Below, one piece after another: positions 44,400 through 56,700 of a stretch of 64,000 nt of DNA. The stretch comes from Aldrovandia affinis (lineage: Eukaryota; Chordata; Actinopteri; Notacanthiformes; Halosauridae). Every line of letters starts with the position of its first letter. The first letter of the stretch is position 1. The translations under genes and the position numbers were made by a program. The DNA lies in the NCBI GenBank assembly GCA_029706075.1, contig JAINUG010000131.1:1612001-1676000 (forward strand), read 5' to 3'. The notes beneath the pieces are model-generated. The model saw nothing but the letters and a program-made list of their open reading frames with translations, did no database searches and was not told the DNA's origin.

Positions 44400-44960
44400 A
44401 GCAGCACATTATAAAAGCACAACAAACCAGTGAACAGACATACACGAGACTCAAAAAAATAGGAAAATTATATTCTTTAATACCAATACAATTGTTGGGA
44501 GAAAAAGATTGAACAAGTAATCCTTCAGTTCCTTCGGTCTGTGTTTGTGTACTGCTCTCTTCAATTAAAACCACACATTTTCAGTTGGGTTTAAGTCTGG
44601 AGACTGAAATGGCCATTGCAAAACAGGTCATTGCAAATTTTGTGGTGCATTATCCATCTCTTGGTTCATTTTTCTTGGGATCATTGTCTTGCTGAAAGAT
44701 CCATTTGCGGCTAAATTGCAGTTTCCTGGCAGAGGGATCCAGATTTTGGGCAAAAGTGTCTTAGTATTTGATGGATTATATGATTCCATTGACCTTAACA
44801 AGAGCCCCAGGACCAGTAGATGCAAAAATATATTTCATCATAGGCTGAATTGTTGTCTTATCTGACCATAACACAATGAAAAACTGTCATTGGAACCGAG
44901 TGTTATGGTCCAAAATTCATGAGATGAGGCCACCTCAGTGTCCAGACTTGAACCCAATTG
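44400..44960. mobile_element. Tc1-like transposon remnants, two orientations
   Basis: The minus strand from about 44,850 to 44,570 carries Tc1 transposase pieces: ASTGPGALVKVNGI and [16 protein letters not shown], then SPDLNP around 44,600. At 44,935-44,965 the plus strand carries PQCPDLNPIENVWF. The two SPDLNP blocks face opposite ways, so at least two degraded copies or an inverted rearrangement are present. Confidence 0.7.
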
Positions 44961-45438
44961 AAAATGTGTGGTTTAGCTTCAGGACTAGCTTCTTTCCAGC
45001 ATGAATCACCTACCTTCATAAACCTTGAATTTAACTCCATAAAAGGAGTTCAGTCCCAGGCCTGCTGTTTCTAGTCAGTTGTCGTGTTCTAATGAAACTC
45101 AAGTCAATAAACGCCTGGGATGGATCTCTGAAATGAAGCCATTCATTTTCAATGAGACCTGGCATTTCCTTTACCAAACTGAAGAAAATAACAAGTAAAA
45201 CTGTACAGGGGGAATTATTCTAGTGAAATTATTTAGGAGCTCACCAGCAGGACCGTTCAGACTGACAGTCTTTTGCAGCCATGCAGGCCCTCAAAGTGTG
45301 TATGAACAGAACGGGCAGATATGCTATACCCCGTCACACAAGACTGTTTTGTGGATGTTCTGTATTTCACCTCACTCTTAGGCAAATCGTTCAATAAACG
45401 ACTATTTGAAATACAATCTGTATTAAACTAAGCAGTTC

Positions 45439-45830
45439 GGGGGCCTCCCGCGTGGTCCAGTGGTTTCAACGTCCGACGCTGGCCACGGCGACCGGGGTTC
45501 GATTCCACCAGCCGCGCCAGAGTCGGCTCTGGCCGGGAGTGCCACCGGGGGCAGCAATTGGCTGTCCGCCCCAGGGAGGGGGGAAGGAAGCCGACAGGGT
45601 GTTTGCTGCGCACAGGAGTGGTTCTGTAGTACCAGGTTGCGGTCTATGGCATGGCGGGTGCTGTCTCGGAGTAGATGATACTTCACCCTCATTACTACTG
45701 GTCACAGGGCTACGGCAGCGAACTCACATTACAAGGGAGGGATTGACTTGAAAATAGCGGGTGTAATTGGCTACCAAATTTGGAGAAAAACGAGATAAAA
45801 TAAAAAACAAAATGAAAAAAAACGTTGAAA
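45439..45830 (+). mobile_element. tRNA-headed SINE with intact target-site duplication
   Basis: The head GGCCTCCCGCGTGGTCCAGTGG with B-box GGGTTCGATTCC begins a 392-bp element. The body has GGCTGTCCGCCCCAGGGAGG, and the tail is GGTGTAATTGGCTACCAAAT then A-rich sequence. It is flanked by a perfect 14-bp duplication AAACTAAGCAGTTC (45,425-45,438 and 45,831-45,844). A young copy. Confidence 0.9.
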
Positions 45831-45989
45831 AAACTAAGCAGTTCAAATTATGAGCTTTGCACTTGTAGGGCGTGGTTCAATGCACTTGAATGAGAGACAC
45901 CGTCTCTACACCCTTGTTATTGTGTAAGATGTGTAATATCATGTTTTTAAACAAAACATTTATTAAACATTTGCTGAAATAAAATGTAG

Positions 45990-46440
45990 GTTACATACTT
46001 GGCTGGTGTATCATGGGGCAATGCTCTGAGAGATGGATTGGCAGAGAAATTGGACATTGTAGATGGCAGAGGTTGGGTGATTCCACGGGAGAGGGATCGT
46101 ATAACAAGGACTAATAACAAATGAAAATGAATGAAGCAATTGATGATATTGTTGAGATGTGGGACAGGAGATCATATCCATGTATTTTATATCCATAAAA
46201 GTTATTTATTTAAAATTCGGGAGACTAATAGTCAAAATAACAGCGAGCAATTCTAAAACTACGTTTATTGACATGGCGATGATATTGTGGAGTGGTGGTA
46301 ACAAATACTACTAAATAAAATAAAATAATAGTAAAACTGAGATATATTATTATGCGGGACAAAGTATGTCATTATGGGATGGGGACAATGGGTCAAAATG
46401 CAGGACATCTGGTCACCCTATGTGGAGCATCACAAGTGCA
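45990..46440 (+). repeat. Unclassified dispersed repeat family B, copy 1
   Basis: It is similar to 54,375-54,670 plus 55,066-55,180 (TGTATCATGGGGCAATGC, TAACAAGGACTAATA, GATGATATTGTTGAG, AATAGTCAAAATAACAGCG). The right end reads GCAGGACATCTGGTCACCCTA, resembling hAT-type termini. It is probably a non-autonomous DNA transposon; not proven. Confidence 0.6.
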
Positions 46441-46708
46441 TCAATGAAACGTAGTTAATATTGTTCATAAACAGATTTTAATATATGTGTATTTGATCAA
46501 AGTACCTAAACTAAACTATTCTCTCAGTTTCCTACTGAGAAAAGAGCTTTTAGTGTAGTTCTGTTTCATATTGCTGCAAGTCTCATAGCTCACTAGACAT
46601 GGCAAAATTGTTCGCTATGGCAAAGGTATTAAAGCTGCTGATCTGATTGCCCATAATGAACAAAACACTCACCACACTCACAGGTAACTCGGCAGGTAAA
46701 GTGACAGG

Positions 46709-46930
46709 CATGGGAACAGTGTAGTATAATGGTTAGGGACCTTGGCTTGTGACACAAAGGTTGCAGGTTCGATTCGCAGGTTAGTACCATTGTACCCTTG
46801 AGCAAGGTACTTAATCTGAATTGCATCAGCAAATATCAAGCTGTATTAATTGATTGCATGTTAAGAAATGTAAACTGTGTAAGTAGCTCTGGATAAGAGT
46901 GTCTGCTAAATGCCTGTAATGTCATGTAAT
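46709..46930 (+). mobile_element. V-SINE (HE1-like)
   Basis: The tRNA-like head AGTATAATGGTTAGGGACC has B-box GGTTCGATTC. The conserved central V-domain follows (CATTGTACCCTTGAGCAAGG and TACTTAATCTGAATTGC). The L2-type tail GTAGCTCTGGATAAGAGTGT comes next, ending in TAATGTCATGTAA repeats. Confidence 0.88.
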
Positions 46931-48344
46931 TTATTATTCTTAAAACAACCTCTTTTACAACTGCATTGCGGTGCACTACCTACTGTCACCAAACTACTGG
47001 AATGGAGAAGGACATGCTTTAATGCACCTTTGTCCTTGATTGCTGCTACTGTCCATGCATTGCGCTTTGACGACGAAACAGCTCTAAGTGTGTTTGATTG
47101 AATCTAGTCTATTAAGAGTGTTTTTCTTCATGTGACAAGTGTGCCTCAATTAGCAACTGCCTCATTTAGCTTATTATACTTGTTACACTTTTCTGTTAAA
47201 AAAAGCATGGGGCTAATGTAGCAGGTGATTTTGTAACTTAACCTTATATGGAAGAAACAGAACTGAAAACAGCAGAGGGACAAAATGGAGGATGATGTGC
47301 TTATGATGATTTGGTTCACCTGATGTAAATATGGCATGTTTGGAGGCATGCATCACTCTCAGTTTGTCTAGATAACAGTGAGAGAGTTACAGAGGACACA
47401 AGCCAGTCTTTCAGCTTGGGTAATGAGGCAGGACCTGATGAGGCATCGTATGCTGATGGTTTGGCGCGAGCTGAAAGAAAACTATTTCTTTAGCTACTGG
47501 ACCAAAGAAAATGACCTCTCTTTTAACCTTCTCAATTGTCCGTTGGGGCAGGGATTTTGTTTTGGCTGTTATGTTTGGTGAAGCATTTCTTGGGTAAGGG
47601 GGCGGGGTTAAAGTTAATAGGCATGAAGTTAGTTTGTTTGTGTAATATTTGGATCCACCCAAGCGCTTCCACCATAATTCCAGTGGGTTAACAAAGTTCT
47701 GGAAAGGTATTTACATTACATTACATTTATTTTTGTTCTGTTGTTACAAATATGGACTTACAAATAGCCTACAAAAAAGTTGTATTATTGGAACAAAATG
47801 TACCTACACCGCTGCAGATTTTGTTGTGGTGACCAATTAAGGCCCTGAAGTTACATTGAAGCTGACCTGGAAATTGGCAAGAATGGTGTATGGGGCGGGG
47901 GTGGGGGTGCCGTAGGTTAGGTGACTGGAATGTCAGCAATGGAACCCGACTCTGAGCAATGCTCCAGGCTTCCCCTCACCAACTGCCAACTGCAGGCCTC
48001 TTATTTTAGTGCTGACAAATCCACTTTAGCCAGTATACAGAGGGAAACTGTCTGCCTTTGAACTCAATGACACCGTGTTATTAACAAGTGATGCCAGGTG
48101 GGGGGAGAAAGAGGACACAGGGGTTTATTTGTAAACATATAGGAATTTGAAGTATACATTATTAACAATCAACACTGTTTGATATATATTTATTAAATAA
48201 GCAGCTTGTTATATTTTATATTTGGAAAATATATCCATTTGATTTCCGTTTTTGTGCACTTTTGTGTACGGTCTCCAGGTTACCTGCGAATTCAAGTTTG
48301 ACTGCATACAATTTGAGATTGCCAACTGCACTGACTCAGTGAAA

Positions 48345-48392
48345 TATAATGAGGTTATATATATATATACAGTATATATATATATATATACA
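48345..48392. repeat. (TA)n microsatellite
   Basis: Two TA runs separated by CAG. Confidence 0.9.
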
Positions 48393-50639
48393 TGCAGGCC
48401 TTATAGAGGACTCTCATGTGCAGTTTCCAGGATGCTGTCTGTGTTTGGCAGCTCCCTGCTTCCTGAAGCACTTGAAAGTCGCCGCCACACCCTGCTCCCT
48501 CCCCCACGTGTCAGATTCAGGTGAAGGACATGCAGACACTGTGATTCACAGATGTTGGGCGATCTCCTGAGCCCTGAGACCTTCCAGCTGCAGCTGGTCT
48601 GTTGCCATGGAAACACAGAATACTCATTATTTGCTTAAAAAAAACAATGAATGCTGCCATTTTGTTGTTATACTACCTTGCACAATGAAAAGCATTTTCA
48701 CGAGATCTGCTGTTAACACACACACACACAAACACGATTTAAAAAGCAAGAACAATACAGTGTTACCAAGTCTAATGAATGTTCTGTTGGGATATTGCTA
48801 GTAAAAATAAGTTAGTGTTGTACAAATAAGTTTTAAAGCTTTAAATAAAATAATTTAAATAAGATGTGAAGAGAGGACAGGCATCAGCTAGTCTCATTTT
48901 AACCAAAAGCAAAAACTTACTTTACCAGAGTTCACTGTCGGCCTTAAATACAGAAGCAAGCTAAAAATCGAGCAAATATTTATTATTCAACATTTCTATG
49001 ACTAAACAGATGTTTTTTCCCTCTGTTGGATGTTCCATAGAGAGACTTAATTATCATTTTAAATCATTAGTAAAATAATTATGGAAATCATTTGTTTTCT
49101 ACTTTGAATGTGTTTTCTTGGAATCCCAGCAACATCAGCAGACATGAATAATTTGATCAACTTCTGCAAACATATGTATTGTAAGCATTAGCTATGAAAG
49201 CACATTTATGATACAGTGACTAAAACAAATAAATTAAAATGATTTAAATTGATCCATGTGTTAAGTATTGAGATTTATTGCAAATATTTAGGGAACATCT
49301 AAACTAATTAAACTTCCATTTCTATAAATGTATGTATTCATGCAGATCTTATGAGATTTAAATGAGTCAATAAGCGAAAACGAGGATCATTAATACATAT
49401 CAGGAATAAGTTATGATCACTTAAATGCTGCTACAATGGGTTGCTTGATAAAACATGTGTTTTTTTTAAATGAAAATCAACCAAGATCTCCATGGCGTAT
49501 AGTTTTCCCTGTAATAAAATTCAGAATCTGAAAAGCCTTCTGCTCAGAAGTTATGACTGAAGGACCGCACAGCTCTTAATTGTTCCAAATTTGGGCATGA
49601 TACTTTTGGTTGCTCTTGCTTATAACTTTAGTGTTTTCTCACGCACAGATTAAACACAGCAGGTTTAACTGATCTAGAGTTGCTTGTCCTTTTTCTGTTC
49701 TGACCTGTTACCTGATCATTCCTGGCCATTCCCATCTTTCCCCGGCTGTTGTCACTGTTGCTCCTGAAAAATCCCAACTCTGATGGTGACCCTGGTGAGC
49801 GCCGTCTGCCTCGTTTGGGGAGTTCAAATCAAACCATCATTGAACGATAGAGTGAATCAGGAATAAATGTAGAGAGCTAGAGTGTTCATCTCTTCCTTCA
49901 TATCAGGCCTGGCTCCAGGAATATTGCAGCAGGTGACATCATTATTTCGACATATATATGGATGTGCACATGCAATGCTATTTCAGCAAATAGGCCGTAT
50001 TGCTTTTCTGTGGGAAGTAGCTTGTTTGCAATCTAATACTATCCAAAACATTAATATTATTGCTTTTAGAGATGTATGCTATCTACAGCCAACAAAAATA
50101 AATTTCTATAATGTATTTCTTATCAGTTCACATGTAAATCCTGCATCATATTGTTTTATGGCTCAGATAGCTGCAGTAACTACAAGGTAGGCCCTAAGTC
50201 CCTGGATTCTTAAACCAATAAGAGGTAGGCATAGCCAGCTAGACAACCACATATGCCCTGTTTCGTTCGGCTTGCTGGATTCCGTCAGTTCACTTACTAC
50301 TGAAGTGTAGTTAGCTAGACAGTAATAGTAATATATGCTGTCATTAACCTCAGCAGAGTGGCCAATTACATTAGCTGCCTGGCTTACTACCTAGCCAGCT
50401 GGCTACGATAGGTTCATTAACAACAGCACACTAGTAGCTTTCCAGTGGCATAATTATACTGTTAGCTAGCTATCTACTGCTGGCTGTATTCCCTCCCCAC
50501 CAATGGAGCTTCGCTAGCTCAGGACATGCATTGCTAACTTACATGTAATGTAAGGGGATGAAGGATGGCTTCCCACATCTACAGTTTAAAATAATGCGAT
50601 GTTCACTTAAAAACTGCATGCTTATTTTAATTCATGTTA

Positions 50640-51255
50640 CATGGGATACAATTAGTGTACAACACACACGGTTAGAATTGCCAGCTATATTCTCCGTAAG
50701 TAAAGATACCCTTCTGTAACAGTACCACCATCAATGCATTCTTTGCAATTTTTTTTTTTTAAGTGTATTTTTGTTTCAGATTTTTTCCTGTATTTCTCCC
50801 AATTATAAATAGTAGCCAATTATATTTATTTCCCTCCCCCCCCCCCACAAACTCGCCACCCATCCTCCGGGTCAAGCCAATTCTCAGAGGCCAGCGATGA
50901 TCCGCCTCCTCCGAGACAGAACTTGCCCACCTACTTCCTGGAGACAGGTCCTGGGTCCCAGGGTTGCAGTGGTGAGCTCGTAGTATGAGGGAAGGGATAG
51001 TTGAATTAGAAATAGGATGCAATTGGCTAACTAATGGGGGGAAAATGGGGGAGTAAACAAATTTGCCTCACCTTATGTAACCTTATGTAACATTACCACA
51101 ATCAATGCATTAAAGTTAGATGATCTGTGCCAATATATGACTGTATACCAATTCTCACACATCTTGAGATTAACATTGCAGCACACAATAAATGTTCTGT
51201 GTCCTCACTCCAGAACGCCACACAGTGACAGCACGTTTTATGATTACATTACCGG
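50640..51255 (+). repeat. Unclassified dispersed repeat family A, copy B, interrupted by a SINE
   Basis: It matches 11,280-11,540. The repeat is split: CTCCGTAAGTAAAGATACC at 50,691 is on one side, and CATTAAAGTTAGATGATCTG at 51,109 on the other. A partial duplication of ACCACAATCAATGCATT flanks the intervening SINE. Confidence 0.6.
50745..51055 (-). mobile_element. Composite SINE with tails at both ends
   Basis: The left part is in minus orientation (TTCTCCCAATTATAAATAGT near the T-run, then CTCCGAGACAGAACTTGCCC). The right part, from about 50,960, ends in plus orientation (GATGCAATTGGCTAACTAAT, GGGGGAAAATGGGGG). The two tails therefore point outward, as in a head-to-head fusion of two copies. 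Confidence 0.55.
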
Positions 51256-52594
51256 ATCAATATACAGTACTATTCACATTTGTTAATTTGCCAGCAATGT
51301 TGCTGTCAATTTTTCTGCTCACCACTTAACATGACAATTCACATGGCTTCAAACACGCTGCTCCCAGTTTTACAATTCACAATTCACAATTCATAATTTA
51401 CAATCCCCCCCTGCCACCAGGCCTGCCTCACCTCAAAAGGGTTGCCCATTGCTGTTGTCACTAGAAATGACATTTGTTTTTGTTGGGAAAACACAGAAAC
51501 GAATGTGAGCTCTTCAGTTTTAACCACGGTAGGATGGATCTATTACGGTTGCATATTGATTTAAAGACAGCTGTGTGAAAGGAAAAATGATCATACAACT
51601 ACTCCTGCTCCTGCTTTAGTGATTCCTTTCACAAAGGTCGTTTCGAAACCCACCCCATGTCAACAGGGAGATACCTATAGCCAACTAGGAGTTAGAGATG
51701 GTGTGTTTGATACATTAACACTTATCAAATGATCTTCAGATTAAGATCTCAAAATCTCAAAGTTTCAAATATGTATCCAGTCACAGAATGGCTATTTATA
51801 TGAGTGACTTGGAACCAGGTGTATTTTTGTCCATTGACATGCTGTAAGCTCAACACTTCTGCTGTGTTTTGCAAAGTATCAAGTGCAGATACAAAAAGAC
51901 CTCCTGGTGTCTGGTCTTGACTTTGGCAATGACTTTGCCTCAGATATCCTCATATCTTTATCCATTCATAACAGTCTGGTCTAGAGGGATTTTATTATTG
52001 TGGTCTATTTGAACTGAAGTGGGATGAGTTAAGATGAGGACACAGAAGAGCTAGTTGGATATGTGGTTTGGATTAAACTCACATACAGAGGCTAACAATG
52101 TTGCTGTATGAGCAGTTGCCCTTTACTTGTTGAGTGTGTGAGACGTGCGCAAAATGGGAGCCTGATTGCCCGGGAACAGCCGCCCAGCCCCCACCTTTCC
52201 TTATGCGACATGCCCCGCCCACTGAGTCAAACACAGCTGACTTAGCAAAGAGGCCAGTATCATTGTAATTTTATACATAGTAAGACATGTATGACAGCAG
52301 AGCACGGTGTAAAACAAAAGCAACAATAATTATGTGAAATTTCTAAACCCTTTAAACTACATTAAAATTCCTGCAGATTACTGACAATTTTAAAAACAAC
52401 ATATATTTTCACCAATATTAAAACAAAATCCTTCTTGAATGATTAGTTTAGTTTTAGTTAGTAACAAGTTCCAATGAAAATTCTCAAAGATCTGTAGAAG
52501 TGCTTTCAGAATTTACCAGCACATAAAGAGTTGGTTATCTTGAATTCTCTGATGAACTCATGCATCCCATAAAAACACATTTGCATGGATAACA

Positions 52595-53345
52595 CATCAG
52601 GAGAGTTCGCCCCTTCCTCATAAGGGAAGCGGCGCAGGTGCTGGTCCAGGCCCTCGTCATCAGCTGAACTACTGCAACTCCTTCCTGGGTGGAGCTCCCG
52701 TACGTGCCATCAGACCCCTGTAACTCATCCAGAATGCTGCAGCCCATCTGTTATTCAACCTCTCCAAGTTTCCCACACCACCCCACTCCTCCACACCCTT
52801 CACTGGCTGCCTGTAGCCACTCACATCAGATTTAATACACTGGTGTTGGCATACAGGGATGTGAATGGAACAGCCCCTCCCTACCTCTCAGCCATGGTCA
52901 AACCCTACACCCCAGCCTGACCACTGCTGCCTTTAGGTGATTGGTTACTCCCTCATGCTGAGTGACCAATGGCCCCTCATCCCGGTCACAACTCTTCTGT
53001 GTCCTGGCACCACTATGGTGGAATGAGCTCCCCACTAATGTCAGGACAGCCGAATCACTGCCCATCCTCTGCCGCGGGCTGAAAACACACCTCTTTAGAC
53101 TGCACCTTGGACCTTAACCCACCCATCCCTATATTTAAAAAATAAGAAGTGCACTTATAACTTAGCACATATTGTTAATTTCCTTGTAATTAGCACTTGT
53201 GTTGTTTATGTGGCGTACTTGACGAATGGTGTGCTTAGACATTATAGCATTAAGTGGTTGTTCATTTACTTGAGCTGAATGCACTTTTTGTAAGTCGCTT
53301 TGGATAAAAGCATCTGCTAAATGATTGTATTGTATTGTATTGTAT
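52595..53345 (+). mobile_element. L2-clade LINE 3' end
   Basis: The RT C-terminal region is readable in broken frames (LVQALVIS-LNYCNSFLGG-like, then the THSLHWLPV-like block near 52,795). The pre-tail coding motif KTHLFRLHLGP lies near 53,085. The tail GTAAGTCGCTTTGGATAAAAGC at 53,291 ends in TTGTA repeats. It shows that the SINE tails in this window are borrowed from L2-type elements. Confidence 0.85.
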
Positions 53346-53899
53346 GGTTTGAGCATAATGATGATTCCTGTTAAGGACCATTGGCTGCATTTGTTGTGAC
53401 CGGAGCACAATGACAGGTTAAGGTAACAAACCAAAAATGCACCAAAAACCAAACCCCTTTTTAATATGTGGTTAGTCTGTGGTGTAGATGACCACATCCA
53501 CAGTTTTAATTAGTGTGGTTTGCTGCTGCATTGCTTCTGCGATGCCTGCGGTGTAGTGTGTCCTTAACTGTGAACATGTGCATGACCAGTGTGAACAGAG
53601 GTAAGATGGGGACTGCTACACTAGCTACCTAAATTACTCAGCTAGCAAGCCGTAGTCTATGAAAACAATTAATGTGTTATTGGAAACTTAATTAAACCCA
53701 AAAACTGAGAGATAATGGTTGGCAAAAGCCTAAAAAGATGGAAATGTCACATTTTGGGCACATCATTTGGGGAGGACGGTAGCAAAAATGCATCTGGTGG
53801 TAGTGTAATTGCTAGTGTTTGCCCATTGCAAATGGGATATTTCTCGCCTCATATTTCTCCCAGTTTGGTGGGTTTGTGGTCAGTCATAAAGGTCAGTAA

Positions 53900-54272
53900 G
53901 GCCTCCCGCGTGGTCCAGTGGTTACAACGTCCGACGCTGGCCACGGAGACCGGGGTTCAATTCCCCGTCTCACCAGAGTCGGCTCTGGCCGGGAGTGCCA
54001 CCAGGACGGCGATTGGCTGTCCGCCCCAGGGAGGCATGACATTCGCTGCGCATAACAGTGGCACTGTAGTACCGGGTTATGGTCGACGGCTTGGCGAGTG
54101 CCGTCTCGGAAGAGGCGTTACTTCACCTTCGTCACTACCGGTCTCAGGACTATGGCAGCGAACTCACATTACTAGGGGGGATTGACATAAAAATAGTGGG
54201 TCTAATTGACTACCAAATTGGGAGAAAATGGGATAAAATCTGAAAAACACACAAAAAAAAAAAAAAAATAAT
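53900..54272 (+). mobile_element. tRNA-headed SINE, second copy of the 45.4 kb family
   Basis: The head GGCCTCCCGCGTGGTCCAGTGG and body are near-identical to 45,439-45,830. It is flanked by GGTCAGTAA (53,891-53,899 and 54,273-54,281) and has a long A-run tail. Confidence 0.88.
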
Positions 54273-54374
54273 GGTCAGTAATAATGTCACTTGCATCAAC
54301 ATGGGTTGGGCAGTGCATTGGGGGGGTGTCAATAAAAACATTAGGTGCTGTGCAAGTTCCATGTGTGATAAAAT

Positions 54375-55180
54375 ATAAGTGACATATAAGTGATGTATCA
54401 TGGAGCAATGCCCTAAGCGATTGCAGAGGTTCAATATGATTGCACATGAGAGGAGGGATCTTATAACAAGGAATAATACCAAGCAAAAAATAATGAAGCG
54501 ATTACTGATGATATTGTTGTGCTCTAGTGCGAGGATCATATCTGCATTTTGTATTTGCAAAAGTTTGTACTTAATTTAAATTGCGGTAATAGTCAAAACA
54601 ACAGCGAAATAGTTATGAAAGGTTTCTTGACATGGGGGCGATGATATTGTTGAGCGGGGCGTAACGGATATTATTATGTGTTTATTTTTATTTTTTTCCA
54701 GTTTTTCTCCCAATTTGGTTGCCAATTATACCCAATTATACCCTATTTATCTCAATTTCCCCTCCCCCACGAGTCCGCCGCCCATCCTCCGGGGCGAGAC
54801 ATTATTTCCGGGCCGAATTTATCCGCCTCTTCCGAGACGGAATTCTACCATGGACGCCTTTTTCCTGCTCCTCGACGGACTCATGCTGGCTCACCCTAGA
54901 CAGCCAAACGCCGCCTCCGATCGGGCTTTTGAAGTCCGGGCAAATGCCGTGGGCGGTCTAGTTTTGACAGTAGGGCAGAATCACACCACACCGGGTGACC
55001 AGCCAAAGTGAACTGGTGCTTTTAGACCCGCCCTATGCTATCCCCCCGGTCGACAGCCAGCCTGGTAACAGATATTATTGAATAAAATAACATTATGGAT
55101 ATATTTTATGCAAGACAACATCCGTCATTGTGGGATGCAGAACAACGAGTCAATGAAAGCCAGCCGCCACCCCCTGAGCG
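54375..55180 (+). repeat. Dispersed repeat family B, copy 2, interrupted by a SINE
   Basis: It is similar to 45,990-46,390. The two halves flank the SINE at 54,676-55,065, with the site duplicated as TAACGGATATTATT / TAACAGATATTATT. Confidence 0.6.
54676..55065 (-). mobile_element. tRNA-headed SINE, minus strand, inserted in repeat family B
   Basis: The tail is at the left (TTTCTCCCAATTTGGTTGCC) and a degraded head at the right. A 14-bp duplication with one mismatch (54,662-54,675 and 55,066-55,079) marks the insertion. Confidence 0.75.
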
Positions 55181-55834
55181 GCCCTGGCTGCAGTGGGCAA
55201 GTGTGTTTGGTGATAAAATGAACTACTAGCTCACTACAACCAGTCTTTTGACTAGTTGAACTGTGGACAAGTTGGATACTTATTAATGCTCTATTAATGG
55301 TTTTTCCTTGTGCTACTCAAACAGTGGGGCCAAAGGCTTGTGTGTGTCTCACTGTGTGGCAACATTCTTTTCTCTGACTCATGACAACAAGGAAGGGGTT
55401 GCCAAACCATGTCAAGGCTCCTGCACCTCTATAAAATAATTAACATTTGACACCTTTATACAACACTTATCCCTACACCTGCAGGCTGAAATGCATTGGT
55501 TATTTAATGCACTGTACATGGAAACATGTCTAAATCATGATGTCTTTAATCTATATGCTGTGTAGCTTTTGAGTACAATATAAATATGTAATAATCACAA
55601 TATAACTAAGAATGTGTTAACCAGACAAAAATCTGATCAACTTTATTACTGAAAGCCCATGATAAATCACAGTCTCCTATAACCCAAGGTAAGTCACCTG
55701 TACGGGTACGTCCCGTCACATTTATTTTGCGCATGAATATGAGAACAGGTGCGGTGCGCTCCTTTCACAGTGAAGCAGACGAGAGGGAGCCAAGTGAACA
55801 CCGTCTTCCAGGGAAGCAGTTTTCAGTCCTGGTC

Positions 55835-56035
55835 CTGGGGACCCTGTGTGTGCTAGTCCTGGGGGCCCCTGTGTGCTGGTTTACACTATGTATCCTGGGG
55901 ACCCCCTGTGTGTGCTGGTTTACACTATGTATCCTGGGGACCCCCTGTGTGTGCTGGTTTACACTATGTGTTCTGGGGACCCCTGTGTATGCTGGTTTTA
56001 TCCTGGCCCTGGGGACTCCTGTGTGTGCTGGTTGT
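55835..56035 (+). repeat. 39-bp minisatellite
   Basis: Units starting TTTACACTATG recur at 55,880, 55,919 and 55,958, exactly 39 bases apart, with degenerate units on both sides. The unit contains CCTGGGGACCCCCTGTGTGT, resembling the hAT MITE terminus at 57,120. Because 39 is a multiple of 3, it gives a false repetitive open frame. Confidence 0.9.
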
Positions 56036-56289
56036 TGACAACATGTTTAAGTTATTTCATAATTTTTAGGGAGGATAAATTACCTGTGGGTTTGGTTCAG
56101 TATGGTCAGATGATCAGATTGTTTCACCTTTAATGCCTTTGCTATAGCAAACTGGCAATTTCATCATGGCTTGTGATGAGCCAGTGCCATGTCGTGTGAA
56201 GAGCAAGTTACTGTTACAGTTGCTTTCAATAGAAAATAACTGAGTGCATATTTGGAGGGCGTATGATACTCAACTGACAAGAGTGACCA

Positions 56290-56480
56290 GATGTCCTAAA
56301 CTAATGAGGTTGACCAGATGTCCTGCAGTTTGATTAGTCAATAAATGTTTTTTCAGATTTCTCTCACTTCCTTGTTTTGAATATTACCGGTTTTAAACAG
56401 AATACAAACTTTTACGGATATAACATTTGGATATGATCCCCCCTACCCTACAGCTCAACAATATCATCAGCAAAAAAATT
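56290..56480 (-). repeat. Dispersed repeat family B, partial minus-strand copy
   Basis: On the minus strand it has GATGATATTGTTGAGC, GGATCATATCC, AAAAGTTTGTATTC and GCAGGACATCTGGTCA, in common with copies 1 and 2. The order is not the same throughout, so it is rearranged. Confidence 0.45.
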
Positions 56481-56524
56481 TTTCCTTACTTTTCTATTCC
56501 ACCTTTCCTATCCTGCAAATTCAT

Positions 56525-56700
56525 CCTGTGGCTCTGTGTGGCTCAGTAGGTAGAGCATGGCGCTGACAACACTTGTTGTGGGTTCGATTCCCATTGGGGC
56601 CACATATACTGAAAAATGTATGCATTCACTACTGTAAATCGCTTTGGATAAAAGCGTCTCCTAAATGGCATATATTATTATATTATATTATCCTGCTTGT
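56525..56700 (+). mobile_element. tRNA-derived SINE with L2-type tail
   Basis: The head GTGGCTCAGTAGGTAGAGCA and B-box GGGTTCGATTCCC still read like a tRNA. The tail is GTAAATCGCTTTGGATAAAAGC followed by TATTA repeats. Confidence 0.88.

Noticed and set aside
45452-45751. 99-codon open frame and its shadows
   Set aside because: Entirely inside a SINE.
54676-55011. 111-codon open frame
   Set aside because: Lies antisense within a SINE.
55846-56133. Repetitive open frame (VYTMYPGDPLCVL units)
   Set aside because: By-product of a 39-bp minisatellite whose unit length is a multiple of three.
56529-56602. tRNA-like sequence
   Set aside because: Head of a SINE (followed by the L2-type tail), not a tRNA gene. 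The same applies to 45,445, 46,715, 53,905 and the reverse copy at 28,000.
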